Source: an uncultured Spirochaetaceae bacterium (lineage in GTDB: Bacteria; Spirochaetota; Spirochaetia; Treponematales; Treponemataceae). Taken from it: 64,000 nt of DNA. Below the pieces are notes generated by a model. That model did not search any database and was not told the origin of the DNA. It saw only the letters and a program-made list of their open reading frames with translations. Location: the NCBI GenBank assembly GCA_902799665.1, contig CADCBK010000008.1, forward strand, positions 1-64,000, read 5' to 3'. Shown here in pieces: positions 49,091 to 56,740 of this stretch. The position numbers and the translations under genes are program-made. Position 1 is the first letter of the stretch. Each line of letters opens with the position of its first letter.

Positions 49091-49195
49091 GTTAAGTTCT
49101 CCAGTTAGGGTCGGAGCGTACCCAGTTTAAGTTTTCCGCTCAGAGTCGGAACGTACTCAGTTTAAGTTTTCCACTTAGGGCAGGAACGCTCCCAA
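49091..49195 (-). ncRNA. toxI: ToxI antitoxin RNA, three tandem repeats
   Basis: Three units of 34-36 nt at 49160-49195, 49125-49159 and 49091-49124. On the minus strand they share G(T/C)TCCG/C-type cores, a variable paired segment and the ending GGAAAACTTAAAC (last unit GGAGAACTTAAC). Unit length and placement upstream of a ToxN gene with a terminator between are diagnostic for type III antitoxin RNA. Confidence 0.88.
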
Positions 49196-49202
49196 TAATT
49201 TA

Positions 49203-49231
49203 AATATAACATCAAATCGGAACGCTGTCAA
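49203..49231 (-). promoter_or_regulatory. Promoter of the toxIN locus
   Basis: Minus strand TTGACA (49226-49231), 17 bp, TATATT (49203-49208), about eight bases before the first repeat. Confidence 0.8.
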
Positions 49232-49280
49232 GTTTTATTTTATTCCTCTCACCCAAGCACCGTTTCCATGCCCGAGCAAT

Positions 49281-49892
49281 TTAATTTGCCGCGTCTTTCA
49301 ACACGCCGCCAAAAGACTTTAGATAGTCGATGAAGCTTGCGTAAGAAAGCAAAACGCAAACGGCAAAGACGCAGTTTCCCGCGACTTTAAAGGCGGCCAT
49401 GTTTGTTCCCCAAGAGGCGGCAAGGCCGGACAAGGCCAAAAAGTTTTGGACAAGAACGACAAAGCAGGCTGTGATGTAAAAGACGGTCTTTAGCTTGCCG
49501 CCTTTTTTGGCCGCGATTGCCGTTCCGCTTTTGGCCGCCACCATGCGCAAAAAGTTTTGGCTGAACTCGCGGTACAAAATCAAGACGAACAAAACCGGAT
49601 GCATGTAGCCGGTAAAGACAAAGCAAGTGAACATCGACAAGTGCAAGAAAACGTCGGCAAAAGGATCGAACATTTTTCCAAAGTCGCTGACCTCGCCGTG
49701 GGCGCGCGCGAAGTGTCCGTCAAAATAGTCGGTGATTTCGACCGCGCCCAAAAGAGGAATCAAGGCCGCAGACAAGACTATAGCCGCGACGGAAGCGTCA
49801 GCAAGGCCCAGCCAACGCGGCAAAAAGTAAAGGACAAAAAGTATCGGTGCGGCGATTATTCGTGCCAAAGTGAATTTGTTCGACGTTTTCAT
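49281..49892 (-). CDS. pgsA: CDP-alcohol phosphatidyltransferase (phosphatidylglycerophosphate synthase)
   Basis: 203 residues and several membrane helices. The catalytic motif DxxDGxxAR(8)GxxxDxxxD is complete: DYFDGHFARAHGEVSDFGKMFDPFAD. Makes phosphatidylglycerophosphate from CDP-diacylglycerol for membrane lipids; another CDP-alcohol substrate is possible. A TTGCGA-17-TACTAT promoter ends six bases before ATG 49892. Confidence 0.87.
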   Translation of the reverse strand: MKTSNKFTLARIIAAPILFVLYFLPRWLGLADASVAAIVLSAALIPLLGAVEITDYFDGHFARAHGEVSDFGKMFDPFADVFLHLSMFTCFVFTGYMHPVLFVLILYREFSQNFLRMVAAKSGTAIAAKKGGKLKTVFYITACFVVLVQNFLALSGLAASWGTNMAAFKVAGNCVFAVCVLLSYASFIDYLKSFGGVLKDAAN

Positions 49893-49969
49893 ACTATTAT
49901 AGTAGCGCTAACAAAGAATTTTCGCAAGACCAAAAAGCGGCGGCTTCTTAGGCTTGCGTCCGTTTCGCG

Positions 49970-52498
49970 CTATAGTTTTACATAGGTCTTGCCTTCGCCG
50001 CCGTCTTCGGCGGGAGCGAACGAGAAGTCTTGGACTGCGGGCGCGGCCTTGAGGTACTTTTGGACGGCTTCCTTAAGAGCGCCGGTTCCTTTTCCGTGAA
50101 TGACGCTAAAGTGGTCCAAGCCGTTAAGGACGCACAAATCGATTTGCTTCTCAAGCGCCTTTACCGCTTCGTCGGCGCGCATTCCAAGCAAGCGCAACTC
50201 GTAGGCGGGCTTGTCCGCCAATCCGGCCGCGCCCGAGCCTCGATAGCCGCCGTTTTTGGAGCCGGTTTCAGTTCCAACGGCGACGTATTGCCAGGACGGA
50301 ATCGCTTTGGCGGCGGTATTTTGGTCAAGGCGCAAGTCTTTTTCTTTAGCCTTGATTTTAAGAGCGCCAAATTGGACTAGCCATTCGCCGCCCTTTTCCT
50401 TTCGCAGCAAAACGCCTTCCGCTCCGGTGGCCAAAGAATGAACCTTGGCGCCTTCCTCAAATTTTTTGGCTTCTTCTTCTACGATTTCCCGCTTGGCAAG
50501 CGTGGGAGTCGCGGTCTTTAGCGCTTCGGAATTTTTTGTCTTTCCCTTTGTGGGCTTGTTGCTCTTGTGGGAATTCTTTTTCTTTTCAAACTTTTCTTCG
50601 TCGCGCAAGAGGTTCTCTTCCTCCGCCTGCAAAATGTCGGAATGAATTTTTTCCGCCGCGGCAAGGTCTTCCTTAAACTGCTTCGCCGCCAAAGTTTTTT
50701 CGCGGGTAACCTCGCCTTCCTTTAGCTCGCGGATAAGGTTTTCAAGCTTGCGGCGGGCCTCGCGCAAAAAGGCGGCCTCTTCCTTTGACTGCGCGGCCTT
50801 AAAGTCGTGCTCGCGGCGGCGAAGCTTTATTTCCTTTTCTTCGTTTTTTAGAGCGGCCGCCTGGATTTTTTCCTCGCGTTCCAACTGTTCCTGCATAAGG
50901 CGGTCAAGCTCCAAGTGCTTTTGGTTAAGGCCCTTGATAAGGGCGCTTACGTCCGCCGCCTGGCTTTGAATGTAGCCGCGCGCCTTTTGGACAATTTTCT
51001 TTTGCATTCCGGAACGGTCGGCGATTTCAAGCGCGTGGCTCTCGCCGGGGATTCCCATGACCAAGCGGTAGGTGGGCTTTAGCGCGTCCATGTCAAACTC
51101 GACGCTGGCGTTTGAGCAAACGGGATTTGTCCAGCCGTAATTTTTTAAAACGCCGTGGTGGGTCGTGACAAGCACAAAGGAGCCGCGGTCGATCAGGCTG
51201 TCAAGCGCGGCCATCGCGATCGCGCTTCCTTCCAGCGGATCGGTTCCGCTTCCAAGCTCGTCAAGAAGGACAAGGCTTTTGCTTGTGGCTTGATTCAAGG
51301 CCAGCGCTATGTTTTTCATATGCGCGCTAAAGGTTGAAAGCGAGGCGTCAATCGACTGCTCGTCGCCGATGTCCGCGTAAACCGCGTCAAAGCAAGGAAG
51401 GCGGCTTCCCTCGGCGGCGGGAATCGGAAAGCCCGCCTGGTTCAGCATGCAAAAAAGCGCGAAGGTTTTTATCGCGACCGTTTTTCCGCCGGTGTTGGCT
51501 CCAGTAATTATAAGAACGCGCTTTGCGTCCATAAAGCGCACGTCAATCGGAACGGCCTTTTCCTTTAGCAAGGGATGGCGGGCTTGCAAGAGCAAAGGCG
51601 GCTCGCCTTCTTTTGTTCCCAAAGCGTAGGAGCAAGAATTTTCAAAGCCCCACCTGGCCGCAGCCTGCGTAACGTCAAGGCGGACCATTATCGGAAGCGC
51701 TTCCTCAAAGCCGGCGGCGCTTTCCATCAAGCGCGCTGTGACATCTTCCAATATTTTTCGCACGGCGCTTTCAAGCTCGTATTCTTTTTGAACCAAATCG
51801 TTGTTAAGGCGCACCGCCTCTTCCGGCTCGATGAAAACCGTCTGGCCGCTGTTTGAAAGCTCGTGAATGATTCCCTTAATCTTTCCGCGTTCGCTGGACT
51901 TTACGGCAAGCACTTGCCTGTCGTTACGGACAACAGGGAGCGTTGACTCCAAGCTGCGCGCGAGGGCCGGGTCGGCGACGATTTTTTTAAAGGCTCCGTC
52001 CATCTCGCGGCGAATCGCCTGCATCGCGGACTTTATTTCCCTAAGCTCGCGCAAGTCCTTTAATGAGCCGTCCTTGTCAACGACCTTGAAAATCTCGTCC
52101 TCCGCGCAGGAAAGGTCCGGGATTTTTTGCGCGTTCTCGTCTAGGCTTTTAAGGCCCAGCTCGTCTTTTGAGCCGGCGATTCTTTCTTTAATCTCGCGCG
52201 CGTGTTGGCAAAAAAGTCCCAGCGCGTAAAGCTCGCCCACTTCCAAGCGAGCGCCGGCGGTTTTTAGGATTGAAAAAAGCGGCGCGACGGGCGGCCAAGC
52301 CTTTAGGCTGATGTCGCGGCTTGACGAAAAGCAAACCGCCCACTCGCGGCTAAGATTTTTTAGGCTTTCATATTCGCTTGGATTTGAAAGAGGCTCGCGA
52401 GCCAAAAGGCTTTCCTTGCCTTCCTCGCTTTTGCAAAGGCCGGCTATTTGGTCGCGGATTCTATAGTAGTCAAGTTCGGTTAAAGTTTTTTTGTCCAT
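49970..52498 (-). CDS. mutS2: MutS2 endonuclease/ATPase
   Basis: 842 residues, typical length. Core domain with FIEPEEAVRLNNDL, Walker A ITGANTGGKTVAIKT near 340, Walker B region LVLLDELGSGTDP, a long coiled coil (530-650, Lys/Glu rich), and a C-terminal Smr domain (GMRADEAVKALEKQI, HGKGTGALKEAV). The Smr LDxR motif appears as ELRLLG, slightly altered. It suppresses recombination or rescues collided ribosomes. Confidence 0.93.
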   Translation of the reverse strand: MDKKTLTELDYYRIRDQIAGLCKSEEGKESLLAREPLSNPSEYESLKNLSREWAVCFSSSRDISLKAWPPVAPLFSILKTAGARLEVGELYALGLFCQHAREIKERIAGSKDELGLKSLDENAQKIPDLSCAEDEIFKVVDKDGSLKDLRELREIKSAMQAIRREMDGAFKKIVADPALARSLESTLPVVRNDRQVLAVKSSERGKIKGIIHELSNSGQTVFIEPEEAVRLNNDLVQKEYELESAVRKILEDVTARLMESAAGFEEALPIMVRLDVTQAAARWGFENSCSYALGTKEGEPPLLLQARHPLLKEKAVPIDVRFMDAKRVLIITGANTGGKTVAIKTFALFCMLNQAGFPIPAAEGSRLPCFDAVYADIGDEQSIDASLSTFSAHMKNIALALNQATSKSLVLLDELGSGTDPLEGSAIAMAALDSLIDRGSFVLVTTHHGVLKNYGWTNPVCSNASVEFDMDALKPTYRLVMGIPGESHALEIADRSGMQKKIVQKARGYIQSQAADVSALIKGLNQKHLELDRLMQEQLEREEKIQAAALKNEEKEIKLRRREHDFKAAQSKEEAAFLREARRKLENLIRELKEGEVTREKTLAAKQFKEDLAAAEKIHSDILQAEEENLLRDEEKFEKKKNSHKSNKPTKGKTKNSEALKTATPTLAKREIVEEEAKKFEEGAKVHSLATGAEGVLLRKEKGGEWLVQFGALKIKAKEKDLRLDQNTAAKAIPSWQYVAVGTETGSKNGGYRGSGAAGLADKPAYELRLLGMRADEAVKALEKQIDLCVLNGLDHFSVIHGKGTGALKEAVQKYLKAAPAVQDFSFAPAEDGGEGKTYVKL

Positions 52499-52577
52499 AA
52501 TTTTTTTTTGTTTGCGGCAAGGCCGCGCTTTTTGGTCTTACAAACAATCGCCGCGCTTTTTGGCTTTGCGAAAAGTT

Positions 52578-53540
52578 TTAGTCGCGCCAGTCGCCGGTCT
52601 TTATTTCTTCGGTGATGTTCTTAAAGCTTTCGTAGCGGTCTTCGCTTATCGCGCCGCTGTAGACCGCTTCCAAAATCTTGCAGCCGGGCTCGGTCGTGTG
52701 CGAACAGGAAGCGCCGAATTTGCACTTTCCCAAAAGCGGCTTGAATTCCCTAAAATAAAGGCCAACGTTTTCCGCGGGGATTTCGTTCAGCATAAAGCGG
52801 CGGATGCCGGGCGTGTCGATGATTTGCGCCTTGCGGCCTTGAAGGCCTCCTGTAAAGGCTTCGTTTAGGTTTATGTTGAGCAGCGTTCCCTTTGTAGTCG
52901 TGTGGGCGCCGCGGCCGTATTTTTTTGAAAGGCTTCCGGTCTTTAGAATCACGTCGTTGTTAAGGCGGTTGATCAAGCTGGACTTTCCGACGCCCGACTG
53001 GCCCACAAAGGCGCTTCGCTTGTCTGCCAAAAGCTCGACCAAGTCCATAAGGCCCTCGCCTGTCTTTGCCGAAACTTTTTGGACCGTGTAGCCCAAGTCC
53101 TCCCAGTTTTGGACGCGCGAAACAAAGTCAGGGTCGCTCGCCGCGGGAAGGTCGAATTTGTTGATCAAGATTACCGGCTGGATTTTCTGTTCCTCGGCCT
53201 GAATCAAGCAGCGGTCGATGAAGCGGGGGCGGAAGGGCGGCTCTTCGGGCGTGGTCACCAAAACAAGGTAGTCCAAGTTGGCGGCCAGGATTTGCGGCTT
53301 TTGCCCCTTTACGTTCCAGCGCAAAAAAAGGTTCTTTCGTTCCAGCAAAGAAATTATTTGCCCCTTGTCCTCGGAAAGGGAGTCCGCCTCGATTTCGACA
53401 GAATCGCCCGGAGCGAGCGGGTTGTAAAAGTCCTTGTCGGTTTTGATTTTTTTTCCTTTGATTGAGCAGGAACGAAGGACGCCGTCTTGGCATTCAACAG
53501 AAAAGAAATTGTTTGTTCCCGCTATGACAGTTCCAATCAT
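52578..53540 (-). CDS. rsgA: Ribosome small-subunit GTPase RsgA
   Basis: 320 residues. N-terminal OB fold, then the circularly permuted GTPase motifs in the order G4 (INKFDLPA), G1 (GQSGVGKSSLINRL), G3 (DTPGIRRF), and a C-terminal zinc site (CKFGASCSHTTEPGC). Assists 30S maturation. The start at 53540 matches the family. It lies between mutS2 and the tRNA genes. Confidence 0.95.
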   Translation of the reverse strand: MIGTVIAGTNNFFSVECQDGVLRSCSIKGKKIKTDKDFYNPLAPGDSVEIEADSLSEDKGQIISLLERKNLFLRWNVKGQKPQILAANLDYLVLVTTPEEPPFRPRFIDRCLIQAEEQKIQPVILINKFDLPAASDPDFVSRVQNWEDLGYTVQKVSAKTGEGLMDLVELLADKRSAFVGQSGVGKSSLINRLNNDVILKTGSLSKKYGRGAHTTTKGTLLNINLNEAFTGGLQGRKAQIIDTPGIRRFMLNEIPAENVGLYFREFKPLLGKCKFGASCSHTTEPGCKILEAVYSGAISEDRYESFKNITEEIKTGDWRD

Positions 53541-53554
53541 AAAATGAGTTTTAT

Positions 53555-53626
53555 AGTCGGTACGGGAGTCGAACCCGTCTTTAGAGATTGAGAATCTCTC
53601 GTCCTAAACCGATAGACGAACCAACC
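53555..53626 (-). tRNA. tRNA-Glu (anticodon CUC)
   Basis: 72 nt on the minus strand. Anticodon stem AGAGA/TCTCT with loop TTCTCAA gives anticodon CTC. The T-arm contains GGGTTCGACTCCC and the acceptor pairs GGTTGGT with ACCGACT. No encoded CCA is seen. Confidence 0.88.
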
Positions 53627-53629
53627 AAA

Positions 53630-53655
53630 AAATGAGCCGGTCATTGGCCGGCTCT
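53630..53655 (-). terminator. Hairpin terminator between two tRNA genes
   Basis: Minus strand GAGCCGG ccaatga CCGGCTC ATTTTTT. Should stop the tRNA-Gln transcript before tRNA-Glu. Confidence 0.82.
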
Positions 53656-53657
53656 CG

Positions 53658-53728
53658 TTCCCCAAGGAGGACTCGAACCCCCACAGGCAGAACCAGAATC
53701 TGCAGTGCTACCATTACACAATCGGGGA
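53658..53728 (-). tRNA. tRNA-Gln (anticodon CUG)
   Basis: 71 nt on the minus strand. Anticodon stem GCAGA/TCTGC with loop TTCTGGT gives CTG. Acceptor TCCCCGA pairs with TTGGGGA; the T-loop has GGGTTCGAGTCC. No encoded CCA. Confidence 0.88.
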
Positions 53729-53741
53729 ATGTGTAAGAGTG

Positions 53742-53770
53742 AATTTAGCGCAAAAGAAAATTTTTGTCAA
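53742..53770 (-). promoter_or_regulatory. Promoter of tRNA-Gln
   Basis: Minus strand TTGACA (53765-53770), 17 bp, TAAATT (53742-53747), about 13 bases before the mature 5' end. Confidence 0.7.
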
Positions 53771-54092
53771 GTATTAGATTATATTGAGTTTGTCGGGGGA
53801 CGCCTCCCCCGCTTCGCGTTGTTATGGCAAGGAAATTATCCACTCGCGCTCTTACGAACGCTGTCATTCCCCCTCGCTTCCAAGCAAGCCGCTCCGCTTT
53901 CCTCCGCTTTGTTGCTTGTCCGCTACCCCCTCTGCGGGGACACCCCGCAACGCCCCTATTGCCAGTAGCTCGCGCGAGCGAGCATGTAAATATTTCAATT
54001 AGCAAAACAGAGCGCAGCGATGTAAGACCCCGGATGAACGTGGACACACAAAAAACTTGTCTTTTATCTCATAACGGCTATAATATTTCCTT
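53771..54092. other. Intergenic stretch without recognised gene
   Basis: About 320 bp with short GC-rich palindromes (GGGGGACGCCTCCCCC, GCTCGCGCGAGCGAGC) but no convincing gene. It ends with TATAAT (54078-54083 region) eight bases before the GTG of the small lipoprotein gene. Confidence 0.4.
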
Positions 54093-54449
54093 GTGAAAGC
54101 TACATTTGTAGAAAATTGTTTTGCAAACAAAAGGCGATCTTTTCTCTCTATGAGTTGCATTTTATTCTTGTGCGTACTTTTTTCGCTGTCTTTTTTTTCT
54201 TGTGAACAAGAAAAAGCTGAAAGTTATTCAAGCCTTTTCCGCCTCTCTGGTGTATATATTAAATATGATCGCGTTCATTATATGTATATGTGCAATTCAG
54301 AAGAAAAAGTGCGAGACATTATAAAGTATTATTATCCAGACTGTTTTAATGTAAAGGTTTATTTACCTGGGTCTAAAGAAACAGGATATTCTGGCTCTTA
54401 TTATTTTGCAACTTGGAAATCTTATTTAGGATATCGAGAAATAAAATAA
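54093..54449 (+). CDS. Small predicted lipoprotein
   Basis: 118 residues from GTG 54093. A basic N-region (ANKRRSF) precedes a hydrophobic core (CILFLCVLFSLSFF) and lipobox SFFSC. The mature part is Tyr-rich (YMYMCNSEEKVRDIIKYYYP). Family not recognised. An internal start at ATG 54150 would give a shorter signal peptide. AT-rich relative to backbone. Confidence 0.6.
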   Translation: MKATFVENCFANKRRSFLSMSCILFLCVLFSLSFFSCEQEKAESYSSLFRLSGVYIKYDRVHYMYMCNSEEKVRDIIKYYYPDCFNVKVYLPGSKETGYSGSYYFATWKSYLGYREIK

Positions 54450-54523
54450 TCTTTAATTATTAAAAATTTCAAAAAGACAGTTATCTATAGATTTATGTTA
54501 AGTTTTATATTAAAAGATTTTCC

Positions 54524-54552
54524 TTGACTTATATTTACACCATATGTATAAT
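54524..54552 (+). promoter_or_regulatory. Promoter of brnTA, leaderless
   Basis: TTGACT (54524-54529), 17 bp, TATAAT (54547-54552), six bases ATAAAT, ATG 54559. Confidence 0.78.
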
Positions 54553-54558
54553 ATAAAT

Positions 54559-54843
54559 ATGACTTTTGAATGGGACGACGCAAAGAATGAGCGCAACAAA
54601 AAGATTCATGACGGCATCGGATTTGAATTTGCGGTTCGAGTGTTCCTTGATGAAAAACGCATTGAAAAATTCGACAGCAAGCACTCGACCACAACAGAAG
54701 ACCGTTGGAACGTAATCGGCATGGTTGAAGACATTCTTTTCGTTGTCTATACGGAACGCGGAGACAAAACGCGCATTATTTCGGCAAGAAAAGCGACCAA
54801 AGAGGAAACAGATGAATACTATGACAACTATGACCTTAGATGA
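54559..54843 (+). CDS. brnT: BrnT-family ribonuclease toxin
   Basis: 94 residues. FEWDDAKNERNKKIHDGIGFEFA opens the RelE-like BrnT fold; DRWNVIGMVEDILFVVYTERGDKTRIISARKATKEE is the diagnostic core. It degrades RNA until bound by BrnA. The start at 54559 is fixed by the leaderless promoter; ATG 54544 lies inside the promoter. The toxin gene comes first, as is usual for brnTA. Confidence 0.93.
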   Translation: MTFEWDDAKNERNKKIHDGIGFEFAVRVFLDEKRIEKFDSKHSTTTEDRWNVIGMVEDILFVVYTERGDKTRIISARKATKEETDEYYDNYDLR

Positions 54844-55123
54844 CCTTAAAAAGCTCCCCCCGCTCACAGAACAGGAAAAGCAAATCATAAAACAAGCAAA
54901 AGCGACTCCAACCGAAGACTGTCCCGCGATGAGCGCGGAAGAGTTAAAAGAGTTCCGCCCCTGGTATGCAAAAAACAAAAAGCCCATCACCATAAACATT
55001 GACACAGGAGCGATTTCATACTTCAAGGCCCTTGCCGAAGAAACGGGCATCGCGTACCAAAACTTAATGAACTTGTTCCTTGTGCAGTGCGCCAAAGAAA
55101 AAAAACGGCCCGTTTTTTCCTAA
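54812..55123 (+). CDS. brnA: BrnA-family antitoxin
   Basis: 103 residues. The N-terminal half binds toxin; ITINIDTGAISYFKALAEETGIAYQNLMNLFLVQCA is the ribbon-helix-helix DNA-binding domain. It begins inside brnT (32-bp overlap) with AGAGGA upstream, so translation is coupled. It likely represses the brnT promoter. Confidence 0.92.
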   Translation: MNTMTTMTLDDLKKLPPLTEQEKQIIKQAKATPTEDCPAMSAEELKEFRPWYAKNKKPITINIDTGAISYFKALAEETGIAYQNLMNLFLVQCAKEKKRPVFS

Positions 55124-55144
55124 CGTTCCGTCCGCTTCATTAGA

Positions 55145-55168
55145 GCCGCGCTTGCGCGAAATCCGCTC
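55145..55168. repeat. 24-bp intergenic repeat, copy 2 (inverted)
   Basis: Reverse complement of 16859-16882, here downstream of brnA. Confidence 0.6.
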
Positions 55169-55236
55169 AGCCCTTGAAAAGCGCCCCAAAATGCTTTATA
55201 ATTGTAAAAAATATTTTTAAAAATTTGGAGAGAACT

Positions 55237-56736
55237 GTGCGTAGCGTTTTGCTGGCGGTTCAATACGCAAGCATATTTGGACTGTTGCTGGAAATATGGG
55301 TTATTTTTCGCCGCTTAAAGAACACGCTTTTGCCTTACCTTTTTTTAAGCTGCTTCGCTATTTTAATCAACAACGTCGGATATTTGTTCCAACTTTTGTC
55401 CACGACGGAAGAATCCTACATCACGGCGCTTAAGTTTTCATATTGCGGCCGCACTTGGATCACTTTGTCCCTCTTTCTTTTTACCGCCGAATTTTGCAAG
55501 ATAAAACTGCCGCAAGCGGTAAAGACCCTTATGGTCGCGGCCAACATAGGAATCTTTGTTTCAATCCTGACTTTGCAGCAGAACAATTTGTACTACACAT
55601 GGCGGAAATTTTCCGCCGACGGGCTTTTTCCAAAGCTCTTGCACGGAACCGGAATCGTCTACAATTTTTACATGGCCCTCCAAATGGTTTACATCGTCGT
55701 GGGCTTTAGCATGCTCTTTAGGGCTTGGGGAAAGGAAAAAAACGCCGCGACAAAAAAACGCCTTATGGCCGTAATCGTCGCCTTTTTGATTGAATGCGTT
55801 TTCTTCGCGATAAAGATGCTCAATCTTGTTCCGCTTGTGGACGACTACGACGTGACGGTCTTTGGCTACGTCATCAGCATTGTCTTTATGTTCATCGCCT
55901 TTTTTAGGTACGACCTTCTTGGAGCCAAGGAAATCGCCAAAGACTACATGCTGGACCGCCTGCCGGAAGCGATTATCGCCGTGGACGCGGAGGGAAACCT
56001 TCAATACTGCAACAGAACGGCCTTGGAAATTTGCCCCGATTTGGAAAGCGGCTGCCAAGCGTTTTTGCGGCAGCTGCAGGACGCGATTTCAAAAGGCGAC
56101 AACATCACCATCAACAAGAGGATTTACGCGCCCGAAGAAAACAATTTGCTAAAAGGCCGCGAAAACCTTGGAAAGCTTTACTCGCTGATCGACGCGACCG
56201 AGCGTTACGAAAGCTTTAACGAAGAAAAAAAGATTTTGCAAAAAGAGCTTAGGCTAGATCCGATGACCGGCCTTTACAACAGGGCTGGAATGGAATACTT
56301 TTCCGAAAAGCTTTTGACAGAAGCCAAGCAAAAAAACTTGTCGCTGTTCCTTTGCATTTGCGACATGAACGGACTAAAATACATCAACGACAATTACGGC
56401 CACGAAGAAGGCGACCGCGCGCTAAAGATTTTGTCGCAAATCATAAAGGACACCCTCGAAGAAGGAGACATGGCCTTTAGAATCGGCGGCGACGAATTCC
56501 TAATCCTTGGCCTTAGAAGCAGCCCCTTCCGCGTCTTGGACATTTTCTGCGCCAAAATCGAAAGCGCGAAAAAAGCGCGAAACCAAGCGACGGGCCTTCC
56601 ATACAAAATCGACCTTAGCTACGGCCCCTTGCTTAAAAAAATCCAAGGAACGGCAAACGAGCTTTCGGACATGATGAGGCAGTCGGACACTCTAATGTAC
56701 GAAATGAAAAAAACACGCGACAAGCACATAAGATAA
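55237..56736 (+). CDS. Diguanylate cyclase with 7TM sensor and PAS-like domain
   Basis: 499 residues from GTG 55237, set by GGAGAG six bases upstream and a TTGAAA-17-TATAAT promoter at 55174-55202. Seven N-terminal membrane helices form a histidine-kinase-type 7TM sensor, followed by a PAS-like domain (LPEAIIAVDAEGNLQYCN) and a GGDEF domain with intact GGDEF near 417 and DPMTGLYNRAGMEYF. It makes c-di-GMP in response to an unknown signal. Confidence 0.9.
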   Translation: MRSVLLAVQYASIFGLLLEIWVIFRRLKNTLLPYLFLSCFAILINNVGYLFQLLSTTEESYITALKFSYCGRTWITLSLFLFTAEFCKIKLPQAVKTLMVAANIGIFVSILTLQQNNLYYTWRKFSADGLFPKLLHGTGIVYNFYMALQMVYIVVGFSMLFRAWGKEKNAATKKRLMAVIVAFLIECVFFAIKMLNLVPLVDDYDVTVFGYVISIVFMFIAFFRYDLLGAKEIAKDYMLDRLPEAIIAVDAEGNLQYCNRTALEICPDLESGCQAFLRQLQDAISKGDNITINKRIYAPEENNLLKGRENLGKLYSLIDATERYESFNEEKKILQKELRLDPMTGLYNRAGMEYFSEKLLTEAKQKNLSLFLCICDMNGLKYINDNYGHEEGDRALKILSQIIKDTLEEGDMAFRIGGDEFLILGLRSSPFRVLDIFCAKIESAKKARNQATGLPYKIDLSYGPLLKKIQGTANELSDMMRQSDTLMYEMKKTRDKHIR

Positions 56737-56740
56737 AAAA

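Noticed and set aside
49091-49195. CRISPR array candidate
   Set aside because: Three contiguous 35-nt repeats without spacers, with a promoter, terminator and a ToxN gene, fit ToxI RNA and not CRISPR.
53705-54096. Several short overlapping frames after the tRNA genes
   Set aside because: They overlap tRNA-Gln or GC-rich palindromes, lack ribosome binding sites and show no coherent protein features.
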